The translations under genes and the position numbers were made by a program. Shown here piece by piece: positions 46,228-55,244 of a DNA stretch of 64,000 nt; the first letter of the stretch is position 1; each line of letters starts with the position of its first letter. Origin of the DNA: Polyangiaceae bacterium (GTDB lineage Bacteria > Myxococcota_A > Polyangia > Polyangiales > Polyangiaceae); the NCBI GenBank assembly GCA_020633235.1, contig JACKEA010000002.1, positions 682,001 to 746,000 on the forward strand. The letters are read 5' to 3'. A model generated the notes under the pieces. It was not told the origin of the DNA, ran no database searches, and saw only the letters and a program-made list of their open reading frames with translations.

Positions 46228-47772
46228 TCAGCCACCACGAACCGTCGCTGAAACCGCCATTTCCAGCGAAGCGCCGGGGATCAGGCCCAGGGCCAACACC
46301 AAGACCGCGGCGATCACCAGGGCCGACGCCACGTAGCCGGAGCGCATGGGCACGGCCACCGGGGCGCCGGGCGCGGGCTCCCGCATGTACATGAACACCA
46401 TGACGCGCAGATAGTAGTAGGCGCCGATCAGGCTGTTCACCAGACCGATGACGGCGAGGGCATAGAGCTGGGAGTCCATCGCGGCGCGGAACACGTACAG
46501 CTTGCCGAAGAAGCCGGCCGTGGGCGGCACCCCCGCCAGGGACAGCAAGAAGAGCGAGAACGCCAGGGCCGCCGCGGGGTGACGCTTGGCCACGCCGGCG
46601 AGATCTTCGTAGCTCACCGCTTCCTTGCCGCGGCTGCCGCACAAGATCAGCGCGCCGAAGGCGCCGGCGGTGCTGACGGTGTAGGTCAGCATGTAGAAGA
46701 GCACGCTGGATTCGCCCATGTTGCTGCGCATGGCGGCGACCACGCCGATGAGGGCGTAGCCGGCGTGCGCGATGGACGAGTAGGCGAGCATGCGCTTGAC
46801 GGAGGATTGGCGACCGGCGACCACGTTGGCCACGGTCATGCTGAGCACGGCCATGAGCGCCAGCGCTGGCGGCCAGCCCGAAGCCCAGCTCATCAGCCGG
46901 GCATCACCGAAGCCAACGAGCAGCACGCGGAGCAGCACCGCAAAGGCGGCGCTCTTGACGGCCACCGCCATGAAGCTGGTGACCGGCGTGGGCGCGCCTT
47001 CGTAGGCGTCCGGCGTCCACATGTGGAAGGGCACGGCGCTGACCTTGAAGGCCAAGCCCGCGACCACCAGCACCAGCGCGACGAGCACTGGAGCGGCCCC
47101 CACGACGCTGCCGCCCTTGCCGATGTTCTGGATGGCCGCGCCGATGCCGGCGAGATCCGTGTGGCCGGTGGCGCCGTACAAGAGCGCCGCACCGAACAAC
47201 ATCAGCGCCGCCGCGAAGCTGCCGAGCAAAAAGTACTTGAGGGACGCCTCGGCGGAGCGCGGATTCCTGCGCAGGCCGACCATCGCGTACACGCCCAGGG
47301 ACATGGTCTCCAGGGCGATGAACAGGCTGAGCACGTCCCCGGCGGCGGACAGCGCCATGGCGCCCACCGTGGAGAACAAGAGGAGCGGGAACAGCTCGCC
47401 GCGGTCGATCTTGTGCTCCGGCAGATAGCCGCCGGCCAAGAGCGATGCGAGACCGCCGCCCAGGCACAGCACGAAGCAGAAGAAAATCGAGAAGCGGTCC
47501 ATCACCAAGTAAGGCTGGGTGACCTCGAGCCCGCTGAGCTTCTCGGGACCGACCATCCACACGGCGACGCTGAGCACCGCGCCGGCAAACAGGATGACGG
47601 TCGCGATGAGCCCGAGCTCACCGGAGCGGCCGGCCCCGGCGTCGATGACCTCACCGTTCGGACCGATGCCCTCCGGCGAGGCGGGGCGCCCAAAGGCCTC
47701 CGCTAGCATCAGGAGCAGCGCGCCCAGAGCCACCGCGAAGATGGGGGACAACCCGAACACGACGTTCATCAT
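46228..47772 (-). CDS. nuoN: NADH-quinone oxidoreductase subunit N
   Basis: A 514-residue proton-channel membrane subunit of complex I, related to NuoL and NuoM antiporter-like folds. About 14 transmembrane helices are visible. 'LETMSLGVYAMVGLRRN' and 'AYSSIAHAGYALIGV' carry the conserved charged helix residues of the family. The start codon overlaps the nuoM stop (ATGA). It is the last gene of the minus-strand nuo operon. A repeat copy lies directly after its end. Confidence 0.95.
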   Translation of the reverse strand: MMNVVFGLSPIFAVALGALLLMLAEAFGRPASPEGIGPNGEVIDAGAGRSGELGLIATVILFAGAVLSVAVWMVGPEKLSGLEVTQPYLVMDRFSIFFCFVLCLGGGLASLLAGGYLPEHKIDRGELFPLLLFSTVGAMALSAAGDVLSLFIALETMSLGVYAMVGLRRNPRSAEASLKYFLLGSFAAALMLFGAALLYGATGHTDLAGIGAAIQNIGKGGSVVGAAPVLVALVLVVAGLAFKVSAVPFHMWTPDAYEGAPTPVTSFMAVAVKSAAFAVLLRVLLVGFGDARLMSWASGWPPALALMAVLSMTVANVVAGRQSSVKRMLAYSSIAHAGYALIGVVAAMRSNMGESSVLFYMLTYTVSTAGAFGALILCGSRGKEAVSYEDLAGVAKRHPAAALAFSLFLLSLAGVPPTAGFFGKLYVFRAAMDSQLYALAVIGLVNSLIGAYYYLRVMVFMYMREPAPGAPVAVPMRSGYVASALVIAAVLVLALGLIPGASLEMAVSATVRGG

Positions 47773-49634
47773 CGGCCGGCCTCCGCGCCGAGCGCAGCTT
47801 GCGCGGCTTGCGTGGGAGCCTCGGTCGACTCCTCCCCTTCCTTCTTCGGCGGCTCGGGGTAGCCGCTGAACAGAGGCCCGTCGTCATGGGGCATGAGCTT
47901 CGCCTGTGTCGCTTCGGGATCCATCTCTTGGTACGCCTTGCGACCGTCGTTGTAGCGCTGGATGACCGCGTCCACGGCGTCCGCGGAGCGCGACAGGAAG
48001 ATCGACGGGAACAGCCCGATCACGAAGATGAGGACGATGAGCGGGGACAGCGCCACGCTCTCGCGCACGTTCAGATCCGCCAAGCCCTTGTTCTTGGGGT
48101 TCGACAGCGGTCCGAAGAAGACGCGCTGCACCACGCTCAGCATGTACACCGCCGCGAGAATCACGCCGAAGGCCGCGAGCACCGCCTGGAGCTGACCGTG
48201 GGAGCCGAGCGGCAGGGACACGAAGGTCCCCATGATGACCATGAACTCGCCCACGAAGCCGTTGGTGCCCGGCACGCCGATGCTGGACATCGTGACGATG
48301 ACGAACAGCGCGGCGTACACCGGCATCACCTTGGCGATGCCGCCGAACTCCCGGACCTCGCGGGTGTGCCGGCGGTCGTAGATGACCCCGACCAAGAGGA
48401 ACAAAGCGCCGGTGGAAACGCCGTGGTTCACCATCTGCAAGATGGCGCCCTGCACCCCGGCGTGGGTCGCGGCGAACAAGCCCAACATCACGAAGCCCAT
48501 GTGGGCCACGGAGGAGTAGGCCACCAGTCGCTTGATGTCGTCCTGCTTCCAGGCAACGAGCGCGCCGTACAGGATGCCGCCCCCGACCGCCACGCCGGCG
48601 AGGTTCGCCGCGGCGCTCCAGGCCGGGCCTGCGAACATACCCATGCAGTAGCGGATGTAGCCGTAGGTACCGAGCTTGAGCAGCACCGCCGCCAGGATGA
48701 TGGAGCCGCCAGTGGGCGCCTGCACGTGAGCGTCCGGCAACCAGGTGTGGAGCGGGAACATCGGCACCTTGATCACGAAGGCCAGGGCGAAGGCGCCGAA
48801 ACACAGCCACGCGGCCGTTCGCGGCAGCACCAGCTGGCTCAGGGCCAGGTAGTCGAAGGTGACGAAGCCGGCGACCTGCTGGTGCGTCCACACCATGTAC
48901 AGGATGGCAGCCAGCATCAGCACGCTGCCGGCCATCGTATAGAGGAAGAACTTGTAGCTCGCCTTGATCTTCTCGACGCCGCCCCACACGCCGATGAGAA
49001 TGATCATCGGCACCAGCATCAGCTCCCAGAACAGATAGAACAGGAACAGATCCAGGGCCACGAAGGCGCCCAGCATGGCTCCGTGCAAGAGCAACAAGGA
49101 GAAGCACAGGTCCTTGGTGCGCCCCTTGATGGAGCCGAAGGAGACGTAGGCGGCGATTGGAGTCGTCAACGTGGACAGCAAGATCAGCCACACGCTCACG
49201 CCATCCACCGCCACGTGGTAGCGAATGCCGAAGCTCGGCAGCCACTCCGTCACGTACTGGAAGTGCCAGCCCGTGGTCATGGGCACGCGCAGCAGCAGCA
49301 GCGACGCGAGGAAATCGAGGCCCAGGATTCCGAGCGTGACCTGGCGCAGGAGCTTCGGCGTCTGCCGCGGCAGGAACAGGATGGCGAGCGCGCCGACGAT
49401 GGGCAGGAACACGATCAAGTTCAGGAGCTCGGGCCACTCCGTGGGCGGAGCCGCTTCGGCGGCGCCGGCGGCCTTCTCGGGCCACAGCCCGAGGATCAGC
49501 ACCAAGCCGAGCACGCCGACCACGCCCACGGCCACGCGCTCCAGCCAGCTCTTGCGGCGCGGAACCACGAAGCCGACGGCGAACGCCACTAGGTATGGAA
49601 CGAGCTCGAACAGCGACTTAGCAACCGGGCTCAT
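47769..49634 (-). CDS. nuoM: NADH-quinone oxidoreductase subunit M
   Basis: A 621-residue antiporter-like proton-pumping subunit. Recognisable segments are 'FLFYLFWELMLVPMIILIGVWG', which holds the conserved Glu, 'FPLHTWLPDAHVQAPTGGSII', and 'VAYSSVAHMGFVMLGLFA'. It is somewhat longer than the usual 500-540 residues, with additional N-terminal hydrophobic sequence and a polar tail containing 'KKEGEESTEAPTQAAQAA'. Start and stop overlap nuoL and nuoN by 4 nt each (ATGA). Confidence 0.95.
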   Translation of the reverse strand: MSPVAKSLFELVPYLVAFAVGFVVPRRKSWLERVAVGVVGVLGLVLILGLWPEKAAGAAEAAPPTEWPELLNLIVFLPIVGALAILFLPRQTPKLLRQVTLGILGLDFLASLLLLRVPMTTGWHFQYVTEWLPSFGIRYHVAVDGVSVWLILLSTLTTPIAAYVSFGSIKGRTKDLCFSLLLLHGAMLGAFVALDLFLFYLFWELMLVPMIILIGVWGGVEKIKASYKFFLYTMAGSVLMLAAILYMVWTHQQVAGFVTFDYLALSQLVLPRTAAWLCFGAFALAFVIKVPMFPLHTWLPDAHVQAPTGGSIILAAVLLKLGTYGYIRYCMGMFAGPAWSAAANLAGVAVGGGILYGALVAWKQDDIKRLVAYSSVAHMGFVMLGLFAATHAGVQGAILQMVNHGVSTGALFLLVGVIYDRRHTREVREFGGIAKVMPVYAALFVIVTMSSIGVPGTNGFVGEFMVIMGTFVSLPLGSHGQLQAVLAAFGVILAAVYMLSVVQRVFFGPLSNPKNKGLADLNVRESVALSPLIVLIFVIGLFPSIFLSRSADAVDAVIQRYNDGRKAYQEMDPEATQAKLMPHDDGPLFSGYPEPPKKEGEESTEAPTQAAQAALGAEAGR

Positions 49635-52243
49635 TGCGCAGGCCTCCGCACGTCACGCGGCGCCGCGTGGGGATTGGGCATTTGTGGATTCTGTCCGGGC
49701 ACGACGCCCCGGACGGTGCCGTCGGGCAACTGCTGCACTTGAATGACGGTGTTACCGGCGGCGGGATCCGCCTTGGGCCGGGTCACGTCCACGTCGTCTT
49801 CGGTCACACGACCGAAAGCGTTCTTCACCTGCAGCCGCACCTTCTTGGTCTTGCCGTGGTCCAGGCTGAAAGAAACGCTGGTCTGGTCGCCGAATTTCTC
49901 GCTGTCCCACTTGCCGTCGCCATCGGCGTCCCAGCGGTACTGGTAGCCGAAGCCGGGGGCGGCTTCCACGCGGTAGTTCCCGGCGTTCTCGGCAATGTTG
50001 GTGCGAGCGTGAGGGGCGACCAAGAACCAGCCCAGACCCCCCACACCGACCACCATGACCGCGGCGTAGGTCTGCACGCGACCGGTCTGGAACAGACGCA
50101 GCCCCGAGCCGGTCACCTGGACGATGAACGCCGTGGCGCGGGCAATGACGCCATCCACCACGACCTTGTCGAACCACACGGCGGCTTCCGCCAGGGAGTC
50201 CACGGCGCCGATGAAGGTCTCTTCATAGAGCTCGTCGATGCGCCACTTCTCCAGCACCAGTTGGTGCAGGCCGGGGAACTTCTCCGCGAGCGCCTTGGCA
50301 GGGCCGCCCTGCTCGCGGATGTAGATGTAGAAGGCTGCCGCGAGACCGATGGCCACGGCGGACAGGCCGATGATCATCACCAGGCCTTCACCGTGCTCGG
50401 CGAGCTTCACGTGCTTCTCGTCCGTCGCCACCTTGAACACCGGCTCGAGCCAGTGCTCGAGCGGCGTGATGTGCAAGAGGTGGGCGTTCAGCAAGCCGCC
50501 GACGATGCTCAAGAAGCCCAAGACCAAGAGCGGCACCGTGATCTGCCACGGGCTCTCCTTCGGGGTCGGCCCCTCGAGGGGCTCGGAAGCATCGTGATGA
50601 TGGTGATCGTGGTGGTCGTCGTGAGCGGGTTCCTTCCACTTCCTGACGATCTTCCAACCCTTGAAGTCACCCCAGAAGATGCCGAACACCAGGCGCGACA
50701 TGTAGAAGGCCGTCATCACGGCACCAATGGCGCCCAAGGCGAACAGCACGGTGTTGCCCCAGCTCGGCCACTGCCACAGCTCGAGCGCCGTGACCTCTTG
50801 GCCGGTGCGGGTCATCTCCATCAGCTTTCCGCCGGCAACCGGGGACGCGATGCTGGAGGTGTAGGCCTTGAGCAGGATCTCGTCCTTGCTGAAGAAGCCC
50901 GCGGTACCGGGCACGCCGATGATGGCCACCCACGCCATCGCGAAGGTGGCGAAGGTGATGGGCATGAACTTCCTCATGCCGCCCATGTTGCGCATGTCCT
51001 GCGACGCATCCGTGTCGTGGATGCGCTTGTGCATGGAGTGGATCACGCTGCCGGCGCCGAGGAACAAGCAGGCCTTGAAGAAGGCGTGGGTCATCACGTG
51101 GAAGAAGCCCGCGGTGAACGCGCCCACTCCGACGCCCAGGAACATGTAACCGAGCTGACTCACCGTGGAGTACGCCAGCACCTTCTTGATGTCGGTCTGC
51201 ACGAACGCGATGGTGGCGGCGAACACCGCCGTGAGCGCTCCGATGAGGGCGACCGTGAACATCGCCGCCGGGCTCAACACGAACACCGGCGCCATGCGGC
51301 ACACCAGGTACACGCCGGCGGTCACCATGGTGGCGGCATGGATCAGGGCGCTGACCGGGGTGGGGCCGGCCATGGCGTCCGGCAACCACACGTACAGTGG
51401 GATCTGGGCGCTCTTGCCGGCGCAGCCGAGGAACAGGGCGAAGCCCACCAGGGAAGCCGCGGACACCTTGAGCGGCGTGTTCAAGAACGACAGGAACGCG
51501 AACTTGTCTGCCAAGGGCACGCTGTTGCCGATGGGCCAGACCTTGACCGGCGTGAGCAGCGAGTTGCGGCTGGCTTCGATGCCGGACCAGTCCAGCGCGC
51601 CCACGTAGTAGACGAGCAGCGCCATGGCCACCAGCAGGCCGAAGTCACCGATGCGGTTGGTGATGAACGCCTTCTTGCCGGCGGCCGCGTTCTTCTCTTC
51701 CGAGAACCAGAAGCCGATCAGCAAATAGCTGCACAGGCCCACGCCTTCCCAGCCCACGAACAACACCGGCAGGCTGTCGCCCAGGATCAGAACCAGCATC
51801 GAGAAGATGAACAGGTTCAGGTAGGCGAAGAAGCGATGGTAGCTCGCGTCCGTTTCCATGTACTTGGTGGAGTACAGGTGGATCAGGAAGCCGACGCCGG
51901 TGACGATCAGCGACATGGTGCCGCTGAGGGCATCCACCGAGAACGCCACCTGCACCGGAATGGTGCCGATGTCGTAGCGGCCGCTGATGTCCAGCCACTT
52001 CCAGGCGGACCAGGTGAAGCGCGCCGCTTCCTCCCCCTGCTGCACGTGCGCCAACATCACGAAGGACAGCACGCAGAACAGGAAGGAAAGGCCGACGGCG
52101 GAGAGCGCCATCAGAGTGACGGCTTCCTTGCCCAACCGCTTGCCGAACACGCCGTTCACGAAGGCGCCGATCAGCGGCAGACACAGGATCACCGCGAGCA
52201 GCGTGAAATCGCTTTCGGGGAATATCTTGAGGAGCTCTGCCAT
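49631..52243 (-). CDS. nuoL: NADH-quinone oxidoreductase subunit L with a C-terminal PKD-like extension
   Basis: An 870-residue subunit against about 610-680 usually. The first part is normal NuoL: 'GWEGVGLCSYLLIGFWF', 'IPLYVWLPDAMAGPTPVSAL', 'AYSTVSQLGYMFLGVGVGAF'. A His-rich loop with 'HDDHHDHHHHD' lies near residues 539-551. After the usual lateral helix region comes an additional transmembrane segment ('YAAVMVVGVGGLGWFLV'). A beta-sandwich-like stretch follows (about 760-820) with 'YRWDADGDGKWD' and 'VRLQVKNAFGRVTEDDVDV', closely matching PKD domains. A Pro/Asn/Gln tail ends the protein. The extension is in frame without a break, and the stop overlaps the nuoM start. Confidence 0.93.
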   Translation of the reverse strand: MAELLKIFPESDFTLLAVILCLPLIGAFVNGVFGKRLGKEAVTLMALSAVGLSFLFCVLSFVMLAHVQQGEEAARFTWSAWKWLDISGRYDIGTIPVQVAFSVDALSGTMSLIVTGVGFLIHLYSTKYMETDASYHRFFAYLNLFIFSMLVLILGDSLPVLFVGWEGVGLCSYLLIGFWFSEEKNAAAGKKAFITNRIGDFGLLVAMALLVYYVGALDWSGIEASRNSLLTPVKVWPIGNSVPLADKFAFLSFLNTPLKVSAASLVGFALFLGCAGKSAQIPLYVWLPDAMAGPTPVSALIHAATMVTAGVYLVCRMAPVFVLSPAAMFTVALIGALTAVFAATIAFVQTDIKKVLAYSTVSQLGYMFLGVGVGAFTAGFFHVMTHAFFKACLFLGAGSVIHSMHKRIHDTDASQDMRNMGGMRKFMPITFATFAMAWVAIIGVPGTAGFFSKDEILLKAYTSSIASPVAGGKLMEMTRTGQEVTALELWQWPSWGNTVLFALGAIGAVMTAFYMSRLVFGIFWGDFKGWKIVRKWKEPAHDDHHDHHHHDASEPLEGPTPKESPWQITVPLLVLGFLSIVGGLLNAHLLHITPLEHWLEPVFKVATDEKHVKLAEHGEGLVMIIGLSAVAIGLAAAFYIYIREQGGPAKALAEKFPGLHQLVLEKWRIDELYEETFIGAVDSLAEAAVWFDKVVVDGVIARATAFIVQVTGSGLRLFQTGRVQTYAAVMVVGVGGLGWFLVAPHARTNIAENAGNYRVEAAPGFGYQYRWDADGDGKWDSEKFGDQTSVSFSLDHGKTKKVRLQVKNAFGRVTEDDVDVTRPKADPAAGNTVIQVQQLPDGTVRGVVPGQNPQMPNPHAAPRDVRRPAQ

Positions 52244-52246
52244 GGC

Positions 52247-52564
52247 TCAGTGCTTGAGCGCGTCCGCCTCGTCGCTGTCGACGGAGGCCCGGAGGCGGTA
52301 GAAGGAGAGGACGATCGCGAGGCCGACGGCAGCTTCCGCTGCGGCGACCGCAATGATGAAGAAGGCGAACATCTGCCCGTTCATGCTGTCGCCGTGCATG
52401 CGGTTCTGAGCCACCAGCATCAGGTTCACGGCGTTCAGCATCAGCTCGATGCTCATCAGCTGAACCAGGACGTTGCGACGCACCACGAAGCCGATGGCGC
52501 CGATGGTGAAGAGGATGGAAGACAGGAGCACGTAGTGCTCCACCATCTGACCCAGGAGGTTCAT
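52247..52564 (-). CDS. nuoK: NADH-quinone oxidoreductase subunit K
   Basis: A 105-residue three-helix membrane subunit of complex I. 'VLVQLMSIELMLNAVNLMLV' contains the conserved Glu in helix 2, and 'AAAEAAVGLAIVLSFYR' the second Glu, both required for proton coupling in the family. The start overlaps the nuoJ stop (ATGA), and its stop lies 3 nt before nuoL. Confidence 0.97.
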   Translation of the reverse strand: MNLLGQMVEHYVLLSSILFTIGAIGFVVRRNVLVQLMSIELMLNAVNLMLVAQNRMHGDSMNGQMFAFFIIAVAAAEAAVGLAIVLSFYRLRASVDSDEADALKH

Positions 52565-53169
52565 TCCGCGGCCTCCTTGCTGAGCGGGTGCTGAGCGTCG
52601 CGGGGGTGCAGGGGGCCGGCGAAGAGCCGGCGAGTCTCGTGGGCGTCGGTCTTCGGCGCGCGCTTGGTGTGGCGGCTGCGAGCCACCGCGATGGCACCGA
52701 CGACCGCCACGATGAGCAGCGCCGTGGCCAGCTCGAAGGGCACGATGCCGGTCGAGAACAAGAGGCCGCCCACCGCTTCCGTGGAGCCGTAGCCGGGGTT
52801 CGGCGCGGTGAGCGGCGTGGGCGCCTGCTCGCCCTTGCCCATCAGCACCAGCGCCGCCACCGCCAGGAACAAGAGACCGCCGCCGCCGACGAAGCGCGCC
52901 AGACGTCCCTTGCCGGGCTTCGGTTGCGAATCCGGCCCCAGCAGCATGATGACGAACACGAACAGCACCACCACCGCGCCGGCGTAGACGATGAGCTGGA
53001 TGGCCGCGAGGAACTGAGCCTCCAGCTTCAGGAACAGCCCGGCGATGCCCACGATGGTGGCGAGCAACCCCACCGCGCCGCGAATGGGGTTCTTCGCGAT
53101 GACCGTGGTCAACGCCCCCACCACGCACACGATGGCGCATACGGAGAAGTAGAAGGTTCCGACGGTCAT
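52561..53169 (-). CDS. nuoJ: NADH-quinone oxidoreductase subunit J
   Basis: A 202-residue membrane subunit of complex I. The helix 3 segment 'AAIQLIVYAGAVVVLFVFVIML' is characteristic of NuoJ. The C-terminal polar tail is longer than usual and rich in Arg/His/Lys. ATG 53169 overlaps the nuoF stop (ATGA), so J directly follows F with no G, H or I between them. Confidence 0.95.
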   Translation of the reverse strand: MTVGTFYFSVCAIVCVVGALTTVIAKNPIRGAVGLLATIVGIAGLFLKLEAQFLAAIQLIVYAGAVVVLFVFVIMLLGPDSQPKPGKGRLARFVGGGGLLFLAVAALVLMGKGEQAPTPLTAPNPGYGSTEAVGGLLFSTGIVPFELATALLIVAVVGAIAVARSRHTKRAPKTDAHETRRLFAGPLHPRDAQHPLSKEAAE

Positions 53170-54512
53170 GCGACGAGCTTTCGGGTCTGACCTTTACCGC
53201 CGGTCAGAATGTAGTCCTCGAAGTGCTTGCGATACTTGCGCACGAAGGACAGCGCCGGCTGAGCCGCACCGTCCCCGAAGGCGCAGATGGTATTGCCCGT
53301 GATGTCGCTGGCGATCTGGTGGACCCGATCCAGGTCCTCCATCGTGGCGGTGCCATCCACGAGCTTGTTTGCGATGCGATCGAGCCAACCACACCCTTCA
53401 CGGCAGGGCGTGCACTGACCGCAGGACTCGTGGCGGTAGAAGCGCATCAGGTTGTGGAAAGCGAGCACCGGATCCGCTTCGTCCGACAGCACGATGGCGC
53501 AGCAGGTGCCGAGCATGCCGCCGACGGCGCGGAAGGTGTCGACGCCCATGGGGATGTCCAGGATGCTCTTGCCGTTATAGGGAGCGAAGCGCTCGTCGTT
53601 CGGCACGTTCACCACCTCGTCCGGTCGGTGCACCGGGCAGGACGAGCCGCCGGGGATCACCCCGAGGATTTCCGTGCCCGCCGAGAGGCCGCCGCCCAGG
53701 TCGTAGATGAGCTCTCTCAGGGTCAGCCCCACCGCGCACTCGTAGATGCCGGGGTTCTTCACGTGACCGCTGACACCGAAAAGCCGAGCGCCGCCATCGT
53801 TGAAGGGATGCAGCTCGCTCAGCTTGCTGAACGCATCTCCACCCATCTTGAACACGGTGGGCACGATCGAGATCGTCTCCACGTTGTTCACCGTGGAGGG
53901 ACAGCCGAAGGCGCCGAACTGAGCCGGGAAGGGCGGCTTGAGTCGAGGCTCGCCGCGCTTGCCCTCCAGGGAGTTGAGCAGGCCCGTTTCCTCACCACAG
54001 ATGTAGGCACCGGCGCCGGTGTGGACGTACACCTCCACCGCGTAGTCCTTGCCGAATGGGCGCGCACCAAGATGACCCTTGGCCTTCGCCGCTTCGATGG
54101 CTTCCCACAAGCGCGCCTTGGCGAGGTGCAGCTCGTCCCGCACGTAGATGTAGGCGGCGTGAGCACCGATGCCGTAGCAGCCGATGATGCAGCCTTCGAT
54201 CAGCGCGTGGGGATTGCGCTCCATGATCGTGCGGTCCTTGAAGGTACCGGGCTCGCCTTCGTCGGCGTTCACCACCAGGTAGTGGGGCTTGTCCGATTGC
54301 TTGGGCATGAAGCTCCACTTCGTGCCGCAATCGAACCCTGCGCCGCCGCGCCCGCGGATGTGCGCCTTCTTCACTTCCTCGACCACGGCTTCGCGGCTCA
54401 TTCCCAGCGCTTTTCGAGCGCTTTGGTAGCCACCCGCGGCCTCGTAAGCGGCCAGGGTGTAGCCGTCCGCCTTGTCGTAGGAGTGGGACAGATACGTGGT
54501 TTGCTTGAGCAT
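53166..54512 (-). CDS. nuoF: NADH-quinone oxidoreductase subunit F (NADH- and FMN-binding)
   Basis: A 448-residue peripheral subunit that takes electrons from NADH to FMN and cluster N3. 'GRGGAGFDCGTKW' and 'NADEGEPGTFKDR' form the NADH/FMN site, and 'ESCGQCTPCREGCGW' plus a later Cys in 'GNTICAFGDG' ligate the 4Fe-4S cluster. ATG 54512 is supported by length and N-terminus. It follows nuoE by 8 nt and is coupled to nuoJ. Confidence 0.97.
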   Translation of the reverse strand: MLKQTTYLSHSYDKADGYTLAAYEAAGGYQSARKALGMSREAVVEEVKKAHIRGRGGAGFDCGTKWSFMPKQSDKPHYLVVNADEGEPGTFKDRTIMERNPHALIEGCIIGCYGIGAHAAYIYVRDELHLAKARLWEAIEAAKAKGHLGARPFGKDYAVEVYVHTGAGAYICGEETGLLNSLEGKRGEPRLKPPFPAQFGAFGCPSTVNNVETISIVPTVFKMGGDAFSKLSELHPFNDGGARLFGVSGHVKNPGIYECAVGLTLRELIYDLGGGLSAGTEILGVIPGGSSCPVHRPDEVVNVPNDERFAPYNGKSILDIPMGVDTFRAVGGMLGTCCAIVLSDEADPVLAFHNLMRFYRHESCGQCTPCREGCGWLDRIANKLVDGTATMEDLDRVHQIASDITGNTICAFGDGAAQPALSFVRKYRKHFEDYILTGGKGQTRKLVA

Positions 54513-54520
54513 GGTGTGAC

Positions 54521-55003
54521 TCAGTCTGAAAGCAGCCGATCGAGGATCTCGTCGACGCCTTCGATGGTCAGGTTCTCGTGATAGGTCTTGTCGACCTGCA
54601 TCATGGGAGCAGTGCCGCAGGACGCGAGGCACTCCGCCGTGCGCAGAGTGATCTTTCCGTCTTTGGTGGTGCCACCCTCTTCCACCTTCAGCCGCTTCTT
54701 GCAGTGGTCGAGAATGTTCTCACTGCCACGCAGCGCGCAGGACAGCGTGCGACACACCCAGACCTGGTGCTTGCCCGGCTTGTGGCGGTTGAAGAGGGTG
54801 TAGAAGGTGACCACCCCCTCCACGTGAGCCGTCCCGAGGCCCAGACGATCGGCAACGAACTGGATCACGTCGGCGCTGACCCAACCTTCGTTGGCTTCCT
54901 GGCACAGGTGCAGCGTGGGGATGCACGCCGCCATCTTGTTGGGGTAGCGCGAGAGGATCTTTTCGAGCTCTCGTTCCTGCTCCCCATTGAGGGAAAAAGC
55001 CAT
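54521..55003 (-). CDS. nuoE: NADH-quinone oxidoreductase subunit E (2Fe-2S)
   Basis: A 160-residue thioredoxin-like subunit carrying a 2Fe-2S cluster. Ligands are in 'VCRTLSCALRGSE' and 'TAECLASCGTAPMMQV'. It works with NuoF in the NADH-oxidising tip of complex I. ATG 55003 begins the conserved region; a longer frame is not conserved. It is the first gene of the minus-strand nuo group. The promoter lies about 85 nt upstream. Confidence 0.96.
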   Translation of the reverse strand: MAFSLNGEQERELEKILSRYPNKMAACIPTLHLCQEANEGWVSADVIQFVADRLGLGTAHVEGVVTFYTLFNRHKPGKHQVWVCRTLSCALRGSENILDHCKKRLKVEEGGTTKDGKITLRTAECLASCGTAPMMQVDKTYHENLTIEGVDEILDRLLSD

Positions 55004-55094
55004 GTTCGGAGTTCCGTGGGCGTCAGCGCGGAGGCGGGCGGCGGCTGGTGATTTGCCGCGGCTTCCCGCGCTACCCGGGGGCCCGGGCGAGCGC

Positions 55095-55124
55095 ACCGTA
55101 GTGAGCGGTCTTCGGAGGTGTCAA
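55095..55124 (-). promoter_or_regulatory. Promoter of the nuoEFJKLMN operon
   Basis: On the minus strand TTGACA (55119-55124), an 18-bp spacer and TACGGT (55095-55100). Transcription should start near 55088, giving a leader of about 85 nt. The rest of the 238-bp gap 55004-55241 shows no gene. Confidence 0.65.
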
Positions 55125-55244
55125 GACCCCCATGCCTCCCCCGTCAGGGCGACGAAAGCGCCTCGATACACTTGAGAAAGTGCCCCCTCGGCGTGTAGGC
55201 TGGCGGCGCTTGCCGGCTTACCCGGTGACACCCGGAGGTGAATG

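Noticed and set aside
49634..52594. 986-codon plus-strand frame opposite nuoL and nuoK
   Set aside because: Antisense to well-conserved complex I genes, with a His/Gln/Glu-rich composition and no domain.
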